DNA from: JBBSIG01 sp038232215
GTDB taxonomy: Bacteria; Actinomycetota; Thermoleophilia; Gaiellales; Gaiellaceae
Reading direction: 5' to 3'
DNA: 13,269 bases
Assembly (NCBI GenBank): GCA_038232215.1
Contig: JBBSIG010000055.1
Location: 1 to 13,269 of the forward strand
Shown: one piece after another, positions 7,626 through 13,269 of the stretch
Numbering within the stretch: the stretch's first letter is position 1
Layout of the letters: each line of letters starts with the position of its first letter
The notes under the pieces: generated by a model
Database searches by the model: none
What the model was told of the DNA's origin: nothing
The model's input: only the letters and a program-made list of their open reading frames with translations
Position numbers and translations under genes: made by a program

Positions 7626-9070
7626 GCCGGAGCCCCGAGCCGGCGCAGGGCCTCGCGTGCCGCCCGGCGATCGTCGTAGGGCAGCGTGCGGTCTGCGAGC
7701 TGCTGGCCCTGCTCGTGACCCTTGCCCGCGAGGACGACCACGTCTCCGGGCCCTGCTCCCTCCACGGCGAGCGAGACGGCGCTCGGGCGATCCGGCTCGA
7801 TCTCGACGTCCGGCCCGGCACCCGCGACGATGTCCTCGATGATCGCGCCCGGGCTCTCGCTGCGTGGGTTGTCGGACGTCACGATCACGCGGTCGGCGAG
7901 CGCCGTCGCGATCGCGCCCATCAGCGGCCGCTTGCCGCGATCGCGGTCGCCGCCGCAGCCGAAGACACAGATGAGACGTCCGCGCGTGAGCTCACGCGCC
8001 GTGCGCAGGACGTTCTCGAGCGAGTCGGGCGTGTGGGCGTAGTCCACGAGCAGGGTGAAGGGTTGGCCTGCCTCGACGGCCTCGAACCGGCCGGGGACGC
8101 CAGGCAGGCTCGCAATCCCCACCTCGATCGCCTCGTCCGGAACCCCGAGCAGCCGGGCGGCCGCGACCGCTCCGAGGACGTTCTCGGCGTTGAAGCGCCC
8201 GAGCAGGCGCGTCCTCAGCTCGAGCCCGTCGAGGCTGAGGCGCAGGCCGGCCGGCGAGAGGTCGATCCCGGAGGGGTGGAGCTCCGCGCCGCTCTCGAGC
8301 CCGAAGGTCAGGAGTCGCTCGTGTCCCAGCCCCTCGAGCTCGGTCGCGAGCCGACGTCCGTGCTCGTCGTCCACGTTGACGGCCGCGGCCGGCCGCTCGC
8401 CCTCCAGGAAGAGTCGTCGCTTGGCCTCGTAGTAGCGCTCGGTCGTGCCGTGGAAGTCGAGATGATCCTGGCTCAGGTTGGTGAACACGAGCGCGGCGAA
8501 GCGGACGCCGACGAGCCGGTCGAGCACCGAGGCGTGCGACGACGCCTCCATCGCGCAGCTCCGGTCGCCCGCCGCGAGCATCTCCCGGAACGTGCGCTGC
8601 AAGTCGATCGCCTCGGGCGTCGTCCGAAGGACCTCCCGGCGCCTCCCGCCCACGCGGCTCTCGACGGTTCCGAGCAGACCCGGACGCCGCCCGGCCGCGT
8701 CGAGGACCGAGTGGAGCAGGAAGGCGGTCGTCGTCTTGCCGTTCGTGCCCGTGACGCCGGCCACCTCGAGCTCTCTCGTCGGCTGCTCGAAGAAGACGTC
8801 GGCGGCGAGCGCCATCGCCCGGCGAGCGTTCCGCACGAGGATCTGTGGGACCGGCAAGTCGAGCGGCCGCTCCACGACCAGGGCGGCGGCTCCGCGCGCG
8901 ACGGCCTCGGCAGCGAAGTCGTGGCCGTCGGCCTGCGCCCCGGGCACGCAGAAGAAGAGCGCACCCTCCGAAACGACGCGGGCGTCGTACGCAAGCTCGC
9001 CGACGTCGACGGGAGCACGCCCGAGGACCTCCGCCGGAGCGAGCGCTGCGATGACACGCTCCAGGTTCAT
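7622..9070 (-). CDS. murE: UDP-N-acetylmuramoyl-L-alanyl-D-glutamate--2,6-diaminopimelate ligase MurE
   Basis: MurE is the cytoplasmic ligase that adds the third stem-peptide residue. The 482-residue protein has the N-terminal YDARVVSEGALFFCVPG (28-44), the P-loop GVTGTNGKTTT (105-115), MEASSHA (174-180), TNLSQDHLDFHG (197-208), a lysine in YYEAKRR (213-219, K217) at the carbamylated position, DYAHTPDSL (343-351) and FGCGGDRDRGKRP (370-382). The specificity motif DNPR (400-403) is the form associated with meso-diaminopimelate rather than L-lysine, so the wall is predicted to be DAP type. The ATG at 9068-9070 is the natural N-terminus but has no Shine-Dalgarno sequence. A TAGACT hexamer (9080-9085) is placed as for a leaderless transcript. 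It is the first gene of the second half of the cluster, after a 150-bp gap. Confidence 0.97.
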   Translation of the reverse strand: MNLERVIAALAPAEVLGRAPVDVGELAYDARVVSEGALFFCVPGAQADGHDFAAEAVARGAAALVVERPLDLPVPQILVRNARRAMALAADVFFEQPTRELEVAGVTGTNGKTTTAFLLHSVLDAAGRRPGLLGTVESRVGGRRREVLRTTPEAIDLQRTFREMLAAGDRSCAMEASSHASVLDRLVGVRFAALVFTNLSQDHLDFHGTTERYYEAKRRLFLEGERPAAAVNVDDEHGRRLATELEGLGHERLLTFGLESGAELHPSGIDLSPAGLRLSLDGLELRTRLLGRFNAENVLGAVAAARLLGVPDEAIEVGIASLPGVPGRFEAVEAGQPFTLLVDYAHTPDSLENVLRTARELTRGRLICVFGCGGDRDRGKRPLMGAIATALADRVIVTSDNPRSESPGAIIEDIVAGAGPDVEIEPDRPSAVSLAVEGAGPGDVVVLAGKGHEQGQQLADRTLPYDDRRAAREALRRLGAPA

Positions 9071-9220
9071 CGCCGCGCGAGTCTACCGAAGGCGACCGCC
9101 GGCACCCGCTCCCGCACGGAGCACGAATCTCGCCGATTGCGGCACTTTCGGCACACTCCCGGCACGGACACGGCACGGCTTCGCGAGTACGATCGCAGCG
9201 GGGAGGAGGTGGACGGTGCC
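9071..9220 (-). promoter_or_regulatory. ftsI-murE intergenic region with GTGCC repeats and a possible murE promoter
   Basis: This is the only sizeable gap between ftsI and murE. Read on the minus strand, GTGCC occurs at 9172-9176, 9161-9165, 9150-9154 and 9141-9145 (start-to-start 11, 11 and 9 bp), and again at 9101-9105, with near-copies GTGCT and GTGCG between. Such same-face spacing resembles a multi-site operator, but chance in GC-rich DNA cannot be excluded. Close to murE a TAGACT hexamer (9080-9085) fits the TANNNT pattern of actinobacterial -10 elements and ends 9 nt before the ATG; no -35 match is visible. No coding potential and no clear terminator hairpin with a U-tract is seen. A promoter here is inference. 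Confidence 0.4.
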
Positions 9221-10900
9221 TTAAGATTGCCCGCCCGGGACATCGGGCGCGACCTCGAGGTACTGGAGGTCGAACTGCGCGATCTGCTGGAAGGCCGGCG
9301 CCGCGACCTCGCCGCCGAAGATCCCTCCCCTGGGCTCGTCCACCGTGACCAGGATCACGAGCCTCGGCGCACTCGCCGGCACGACACCCACGAAGGACGC
9401 CACGTAACGCGAGTCGGAATAGCCGCCTCGCGCGTCCGGCTTGGCCGCGGTGCCGGTCTTGCCGGCGACCTGGTAGCCGGGAATGCGCGCGAGCGTGCCG
9501 GTGCCCTCCGCCACCACGCCCCGCAGCATCGCCATGACCTGGTCGGCGACGCCTCGCGAGACGACTCTCCGCTGCCCGGGCGCCCGCCTCGCCGGGCCGA
9601 CCACCCTCTGCACCAGGTGGGGCTGCAGCCAGACGCCGCGGTTCGCGACCGTCGCGTAGGCTGCGGCCATCTGCACGGGCGTGACGGCGATGCCCTGTCC
9701 GATCGGGACGTTACCGATCGTCGAGCCGGACCAGCGGGCGAGCGGGAGCACGATGCCAGGACTCTCCCCGGGAAAGTCGATCCCGCTGAGGCGCCCGAAG
9801 CCGAAGCGGGAAATCCAGCGCGCGAGCCGGTCCGGGCCGAGGCGCTCCGCGAGCGTGATCGCCCCGACGTTCGAGGAGCGCGCGAGGATCTCCGCCACCG
9901 TCATCCGCTCGGTCGCGCGCGGCTCCGCGTCGTGGATGACCCGGTCGGCCACGTGGATCGAGTACGGCAGCTTGAACGGGGTCGACGGCGAGACGAGCCG
10001 GTCGGAGAGCGCGGCCGCCACGGTGATCAGCTTGAAGGTCGAGCCCGGCTCGTACGTATCCGTGACCGCCCGGTTCTTCTGCAGCGACCGCGGTACGGCA
10101 CCGAAGCGGTTGGCGTCGAAGCCGGGCGCGTTGGCCATCGCCAGGATCGCACCGGAGCGCGGGTCGAGCACGATCGCGGTGGCCGCTTTCGCCCGCCACC
10201 GCTCGACGGTCTCGCGCAGGATCTTCTCGGCGTTCGCCTGCATCCAGTGGTCGAGCGTCAGGTAGACGTCGCGGCCCTGGCGCTCGGAGCGCTGGCTGAC
10301 GACGTCGATCGCGCGTCCGAAGGGATCCTTCACGACCGTCTGACGGCCTGGCGTCCCGGCGAGCGTCCGATCGAGGCCGAGCTCGACGCCCGCCAGCCCG
10401 CGGTTGTCGACGCCCGCGTAGCCGAGCACCTGTGCGGCGAGCCTTCCCTGCGGATACGTCCGCCGCTCCTCGCCGTAGAAGCCGAGCCCCGGAAGCCCGA
10501 GGCGGGCGAGCGCCGTCGCCCGCGCCGGCTCAGCCTGCCGCGCCACGTAGACGAACCCTCGCGAGCGATCCCTGAGCTCACGCTCGAGCTTCCCGGAATC
10601 GACTCCGAGCAGTCTGGAAGCGGCCTGCGCGACGGCCCGCGGGTTGCGCACCTCCCGCGGATTCGCATAGACGGTCGTCGCCTGCTCGCCGATCGCGAGC
10701 TGGACGCCGCTCCGGTCGAAGACCGTGCCGCGGCCCGCCGCGATGTCGGTCGTCTCGCGATGCTGCACCTGCGCCATCCGCGCCAGCGAGGCGGCCTGGA
10801 CCCCCTGGAGCCAGACGGCTCGCGCGAGCGTGCCGGCGAAGGCGAGGGTCAGCAGCGCGAGGAGCAGCCGGATCCGCCGATCGACGAGCTTCTGGGACAC
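9221..10900 (-). CDS. ftsI: Septal class B penicillin-binding protein FtsI (PBP3-type D,D-transpeptidase)
   Basis: FtsI cross-links new septal peptidoglycan outside the membrane, working with FtsW. The 559-residue protein begins with a short cytoplasmic stretch and one membrane anchor (about 10-30). A PBP dimerisation domain follows, with GRGTVFDRSGVQLA (56-69), and then the transpeptidase domain. All three active-site motifs are present: EPGSTFKL (284-291) with the nucleophile Ser287, SSN (342-344) and AGKTGTA (479-485). The GQGIAVTPVQMAAAY stretch (401-415) is also typical. There is no PASTA repeat and the C-terminus ends soon after the fold. The GTG start (10898-10900) lies 7 nt after the ftsL-like stop, without a clear ribosome-binding site. 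The place next to ftsL and murE favours FtsI over an elongation PBP2. Confidence 0.95.
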   Translation of the reverse strand: MSQKLVDRRIRLLLALLTLAFAGTLARAVWLQGVQAASLARMAQVQHRETTDIAAGRGTVFDRSGVQLAIGEQATTVYANPREVRNPRAVAQAASRLLGVDSGKLERELRDRSRGFVYVARQAEPARATALARLGLPGLGFYGEERRTYPQGRLAAQVLGYAGVDNRGLAGVELGLDRTLAGTPGRQTVVKDPFGRAIDVVSQRSERQGRDVYLTLDHWMQANAEKILRETVERWRAKAATAIVLDPRSGAILAMANAPGFDANRFGAVPRSLQKNRAVTDTYEPGSTFKLITVAAALSDRLVSPSTPFKLPYSIHVADRVIHDAEPRATERMTVAEILARSSNVGAITLAERLGPDRLARWISRFGFGRLSGIDFPGESPGIVLPLARWSGSTIGNVPIGQGIAVTPVQMAAAYATVANRGVWLQPHLVQRVVGPARRAPGQRRVVSRGVADQVMAMLRGVVAEGTGTLARIPGYQVAGKTGTAAKPDARGGYSDSRYVASFVGVVPASAPRLVILVTVDEPRGGIFGGEVAAPAFQQIAQFDLQYLEVAPDVPGGQS

Positions 10901-10907
10901 AGGAGCC

Positions 10908-11297
10908 CTAGCGACGGTCGAGGTCGACGTATCTCGTGTCCGTCAGCGCGGCGGGAAGCAGCCCGAGCCGCGTCTGCGCGAGCGTCTCGATCCGCCCGGG
11001 CACGGCGGCGCTCGAGAGCTGCGAGGCGAGGGCGGCGTTCTCGGCGCGCAGCGTCGTCCGCTCGCGGCCGAGGCCGTCCAGCCGGACGTTGAGCTGCAGG
11101 ACGGCGACGTTGAGGGCGACGACCCCGGCGAGGAGGAGCGCGACCAGCCCGATCCAGAGGATGCCGCCCGCCACCCCGCGCGTGCGGGCCGGCCGGCGCG
11201 TACGGGCGGCGGCGCGTGCGGGTCTCGCCGCCGGTCGCGCCCGGGGGACGCTGTCCCTCGCTGCGACGCCCGTGCTCGTCGCGGTGCGGGCCGCCAT
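10908..11297 (-). CDS. ftsL: FtsL-like divisome protein (single membrane segment plus coiled coil)
   Basis: This 129-residue protein sits exactly where ftsL lies in dcw clusters, between rsmH and ftsI. It has an Ala/Arg/Pro-rich basic cytoplasmic N-terminus (1-41), one membrane helix (about 43-66, GILWIGLVALLLAGVVALNV) and a heptad-like stretch QLNVRLDGLGRERTTLRAEN (68-87) continuing to about 97. It ends with ETLAQTRLGLLPA and YVDLDR, the short tail pattern seen in FtsL/DivIC proteins. FtsL joins FtsB/DivIC and FtsQ to position and activate FtsW-FtsI. The sequence is poorly conserved in this family, so the call rests on topology and position. The ATG (11295-11297) shares one base with the rsmH stop (TGATG), suggesting stop-start coupling. 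Confidence 0.82.
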   Translation of the reverse strand: MAARTATSTGVAARDSVPRARPAARPARAAARTRRPARTRGVAGGILWIGLVALLLAGVVALNVAVLQLNVRLDGLGRERTTLRAENAALASQLSSAAVPGRIETLAQTRLGLLPAALTDTRYVDLDRR

Positions 11298-12259
11298 CAG
11301 AGCTCGACCTTGACGGCCGCTCGGAGGCGGGCCGAGGCGGCACGCGGGTTGAGTGCGGTCTCGGCCGCGGTCGGGCGGATGGGCCGACGCGTGATCGCGC
11401 GGAGCAGGGGCTCACGCCCGCAGACGCAGACGGGGAAGTCGGGCGGGCACACGCACCCTCGCTCGAGGTCGCGCATGAACCCCTTCACGATCCGGTCCTC
11501 GAGCGAGTGGAAGCTGATCACGGCGAGCCGGCCCTCAGGGCGCAGCATGCGAAAGGCGGCGGGCAAGGCGGCCTCGAGGCCGCCGAGCTCGTCGTTGACC
11601 GCGATCCGGAGTGCCTGAAAGACGCGTCTCGCGGGGTGGCCGTCCCCGAACCGTGCGGGCGCGGGGATCGCCGTCTTGATCGTCTCGACGAGCTCGCCGG
11701 TGCGCTCGAAGGGACGAGCTCGCCGGCGGCGTGCGATCGCCCGTGCGATCTGACGCGCGTATCGCTCCTCGCCGAAGCGCCGGAAGATGGTCGTCAGCTC
11801 CCGCTCGCCCGCCTCGTTCACGAGCTCGCGGGCCGACAGTTCAGCAGAGGGATCCATGCGCATGTCGAGCGGCGCATCGGCAGCGTACGAGAAGCCACGC
11901 TCGGGTCGGTCGAGCTGCATGCTGGACACTCCGAGGTCGAGCAGGATGGCATCTGCCTGCACGCCGTTGTCTGCGAGCTGGGCGAGCACGAGCGAGAACT
12001 CGCCGCGCAGGAGCCGGGCCTGGACGCCGCTTCCGCGCAGGAAGCGGTCGAAGTACGGTCGCACAGCCGGATCGCGGTCGATCGCGATGAAGCGGCCGCT
12101 CCCCTGCAGGTCGGCGGCGAGCAGCGCCGAGTGGCCGCCCGCTCCGAAGGTCGCGTCGACGACGGTCTCGCCCGGGGAGACGGCGAGGAGCTCGCGCACC
12201 TCGCCGGCCAGGACGGGGACGTGATCAGTCGCGGCTGGCTGCAAGACGTTCGGCAACAT
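11297..12259 (-). CDS. rsmH: 16S rRNA (cytosine(1402)-N(4))-methyltransferase RsmH (MraW)
   Basis: RsmH is a SAM-dependent methyltransferase that makes N4-methylcytidine at 16S rRNA position 1402 in the ribosomal P site. The 320 residues carry HVPVLAGEV (13-21), the SAM-binding VVDATFGAGGHSALL (33-47), IAIDRDP (58-64), LLDLGVSSMQLD (106-117), RGFSYAADAPLDMRMD (121-136), RFGEERYARQIA (161-172), FQALRIAVNDEL (214-225), VISFHSLEDRIVK (247-259) and the Cys-rich CVCPPDFPVCVCG (269-281), all typical. The open frame runs upstream to 12400, but those 47 codons lie inside mraZ and are not family-like. The ATG at 12257-12259 has AAGGGAG (12268-12274) 8 nt upstream. It overlaps the end of mraZ by 35 nt. 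Confidence 0.97.
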   Translation of the reverse strand: MLPNVLQPAATDHVPVLAGEVRELLAVSPGETVVDATFGAGGHSALLAADLQGSGRFIAIDRDPAVRPYFDRFLRGSGVQARLLRGEFSLVLAQLADNGVQADAILLDLGVSSMQLDRPERGFSYAADAPLDMRMDPSAELSARELVNEAGERELTTIFRRFGEERYARQIARAIARRRRARPFERTGELVETIKTAIPAPARFGDGHPARRVFQALRIAVNDELGGLEAALPAAFRMLRPEGRLAVISFHSLEDRIVKGFMRDLERGCVCPPDFPVCVCGREPLLRAITRRPIRPTAAETALNPRAASARLRAAVKVEL

Positions 12260-12659
12260 GCTGAGCACTCCCTTCGACCTCTTCGAGCTGTTTACGCCAT
12301 TCGGCGAGAGCCCAGATCTCGAGATGGTCGTTGACGCCGGCGACGACGACCTCGCGGCCGAGTCTCGCGCTCTTCGCGAGAGGTGCCGGGACGGGCACAC
12401 GGCCCTGCTTGTCGAGCTCGGACACCGACGCGCCCGAGTAGAAGAATCGACTCATCAGCCGGCCCTCCCGGCTGAGCGGGTCGAGCGGGTCGAGCCTCGC
12501 CTGGAGGCGCCTCTGCCACTCGACCGTCGGATAGACGTCGATGCACCCGTCGATCCCGCGAGTGAGCACGATGCCGTCGGCAAACGTCTGCCGGAACTTC
12601 GCCGGCAGCGTGAGGCGGTTCTTGTCGTCGATCGTGTGCTCGTACTCGCCGAGGAGCAT
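12225..12659 (-). CDS. mraZ: Transcriptional regulator MraZ
   Basis: MraZ is a ring-forming DNA-binding protein with two AbrB-like half domains. In E. coli and mycoplasmas it binds short direct repeats upstream of its own gene and controls the dcw operon. The 144 residues begin MLLGEYEHTIDDKNRLTLPA with the first DxxxR motif (DDKNR, 11-15). The second motif DKQGR is at 83-87, followed by a GREVVVAGVNDHLEIW segment (101-116). Length is normal. The ATG at 12657-12659 is chosen over the upstream TTG (12722) because the extra 21 codons would cover the promoter and operator, and because AAGAGAGG (12669-12676) lies 9 nt before it. It is the first gene of the cluster, and the repeats directly upstream are its probable target. 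Confidence 0.97.
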   Translation of the reverse strand: MLLGEYEHTIDDKNRLTLPAKFRQTFADGIVLTRGIDGCIDVYPTVEWQRRLQARLDPLDPLSREGRLMSRFFYSGASVSELDKQGRVPVPAPLAKSARLGREVVVAGVNDHLEIWALAEWRKQLEEVEGSAQHVAERLAASRD

Positions 12660-12668
12660 GCGGGGGTG

Positions 12669-12676
12669 CCTCTCTT
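12669..12676 (-). promoter_or_regulatory. mraZ ribosome-binding site
   Basis: AAGAGAGG on the minus strand, 9 nt before the mraZ ATG. It is purine-rich and complementary to the anti-Shine-Dalgarno sequence over AGAGAGG with one mismatch. It decides the start codon and gives a leader of about 28 nt from the inferred transcription start near 12687. Confidence 0.65.
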
Positions 12677-12681
12677 GCTTT

Positions 12682-12716
12682 CCACTTTCCCCCACTCTAG
12701 ACCACGACACCCCACT
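12682..12716 (-). promoter_or_regulatory. MraZ operator: four (A/C)GTGG direct repeats at 10-bp period
   Basis: On the minus strand AGTGG, CGTGG, AGTGG and AGTGG begin at 12716, 12706, 12696 and 12686, each exactly 10 bp after the last, so all four face the same side of the helix. Three or four GTGG-type repeats with 5-bp spacers upstream of mraZ are the known MraZ binding site. The boxes occupy the promoter spacer and overlap the -10, so binding should block RNA polymerase: autorepression of mraZ and the downstream genes. A fifth AGTGG (12733-12737) lies 21 bp upstream of the first box. The assignment is by pattern and position; binding itself is inferred. Confidence 0.85.
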
Positions 12717-12722
12717 TGGCAA
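12694..12722 (-). promoter_or_regulatory. Probable promoter of the dcw cluster (PmraZ)
   Basis: TTGCCA (12717-12722, 5 of 6 matching TTGACA) is followed by a 17-bp spacer and TAGAGT (12694-12699, matching the TANNNT form of high-GC -10 elements). The transcription start would fall near 12687. The position between the kinase stop and mraZ, and its interleaving with the MraZ boxes, support it as the main housekeeping-sigma promoter of the cluster. Confidence 0.7.
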
Positions 12723-12741
12723 CCCCTCGGCGCCACTTTCG

Positions 12742-13269
12742 TCAAGCGCTCAGCTGTGCCGTGTACGGCCCCCTTCCGGTCAGGACGGCCGCGCCGCAGC
12801 GACCGGCGAAGGCGAGCGCGTCGTCGAGCGCGTCGCCGCGCGCGAGCGCGAACGTCAGTCCGGCCGCGAACGAGTCGCCGCAGCCGTACGCGTCCTCCAC
12901 GGGGCCGGGCAGCGCCGGCGCCCGGAACGGCCCGCCGGGCTGCGCCCATCCGCCGAGCGCGCCCGCCGTCGTCACGACGACCCGCGGCGGCGGATCGAGC
13001 TCCCCGGCCTGGTAGCGCTCGCCGGCGTCCTCCCCGCTTCCCACGAGCACGTCGAGCTCCACCTCGGCAGCACGAAGCGTCGGCAGCTCCCGCGCCGTCG
13101 CGACGAGCACCTTCGCGTTGCGGGCCGCCCGCAGGGCAGCCGCGTCTCCGCCCGTGAAGTAGACGCCGTCAGCCGCGCGGAGCTCCTCCCACGGAAGGTC
13201 GCCGTCCTCGCCGCTCGGCCGCAGCTTTGGAGCGAGAACGGTGATCGTCCGCTCGCCGTTCGCGTCGAG
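12742..13269 (-). CDS. PfkB-family carbohydrate kinase, C-terminal part (5' end outside the window)
   Basis: The frame is open from the window edge to a TGA at 12742-12744, giving 175 C-terminal residues of a protein that in this family is usually about 280-320 long. The visible part starts LDANGERTITVLAP, a ribokinase-fold strand pattern. It continues with VLVGSGEDAG (around 74-83) and RVVVTTAGALGGW (96-108). It ends with the PfkB signature 2 region VEDAYGCGDSFAAGLTFALA (124-143). The catalytic Asp (about 132) of the GxGDS anion hole is kept, although the usual DTTGAGD reads EDAYGCGD here. It should phosphorylate a sugar or nucleoside, but the substrate cannot be told from this part. It is co-oriented with mraZ, 82 bp upstream, and is probably not functionally part of the dcw operon. 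Confidence 0.85.
   Translation of the reverse strand, partial: LDANGERTITVLAPKLRPSGEDGDLPWEELRAADGVYFTGGDAAALRAARNAKVLVATARELPTLRAAEVELDVLVGSGEDAGERYQAGELDPPPRVVVTTAGALGGWAQPGGPFRAPALPGPVEDAYGCGDSFAAGLTFALARGDALDDALAFAGRCGAAVLTGRGPYTAQLSA

Noticed and set aside
7715..11092. A 1125-codon open frame on the plus strand, and similar long plus-strand frames at 5454-7679, 2717-3901, 1026-2405, 1888-3030 and 22-966
   Set aside because: They lie opposite well-identified genes, have Arg/Glu/Asp/Pro-rich low-complexity translations with no recognisable domain, and arise because high-GC genes leave few stops on the opposite strand.
12260..12400. N-terminal extension of rsmH by 47 codons
   Set aside because: The stretch is inside mraZ, is Ser/Arg-rich, is absent from RsmH proteins, and a good ribosome-binding site supports the ATG at 12259.
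12660..12722. N-terminal extension of mraZ to a TTG at 12722
   Set aside because: The extra 21 residues are not part of the family, and the DNA holds the promoter, operator and ribosome-binding site.
12723..12741. Terminator for the kinase around the GGCGCC palindrome
   Set aside because: The palindrome is too short for a stable stem and no U-tract follows on the minus strand.
1..13269. tRNA, rRNA, CRISPR array, insertion sequence, attachment site or prophage genes
   Set aside because: No matching structure, repeat-spacer pattern, transposase motif or terminal inverted repeats were seen; nearly all DNA is accounted for by core dcw genes.

Overview
The window is very GC-rich and carries a single tightly packed run of genes, all on the minus strand. 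It is the division and cell-wall (dcw) cluster of a high-GC Gram-positive-type bacterium. In transcription order (high to low coordinates) it reads: end of a PfkB-family sugar kinase, then mraZ, rsmH, an ftsL-like gene, ftsI, murE, murF, mraY, murD, ftsW, murG, murC and the first 250 codons of murB. The gene order, the DNPR motif of MurE (meso-diaminopimelate peptidoglycan), GTG/TTG starts and high GC fit Actinomycetota. The divergent MurG motifs and the shortened MurC suggest a deep lineage such as Thermoleophilia, but that placement is inference from memory of protein motifs, not a computed result.

Layout. Positions 12742-13269 hold the C-terminal part of the kinase. An 82-bp gap (12660-12741) carries a promoter with a near-perfect MraZ operator: four (A/C)GTGG boxes spaced exactly 10 bp apart, overlapping a TTGCCA-17-TAGAGT promoter. 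Then mraZ and rsmH (35-nt overlap), ftsL (1-nt overlap) and ftsI (7-nt gap) form the first block. The only sizeable gap inside the cluster is 9071-9220 (150 bp), between ftsI and murE. It contains repeated GTGCC units about one helical turn apart and a possible -10 element placed for a leaderless murE transcript. From murE to murB every junction abuts or overlaps: 4, 0, 4, 4, 164, 17 and 4 nt.

How the genes work together. MurB and MurC-F build UDP-MurNAc-pentapeptide in the cytoplasm. MraY moves it to undecaprenyl phosphate (lipid I) and MurG adds GlcNAc (lipid II). FtsW polymerises lipid II and FtsI cross-links it at the septum, with the FtsL-like protein as a divisome scaffold. RsmH methylates 16S rRNA, and MraZ probably represses the cluster through the operator upstream of its own gene.

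I see no mobile element, CRISPR array, tRNA or rRNA, and no new multi-gene system. The points worth a second look are the MraZ operator, the 164-nt ftsW/murG overlap, the shortened MurC central domain, the unusual MurG motifs and the repeat-bearing ftsI-murE gap.
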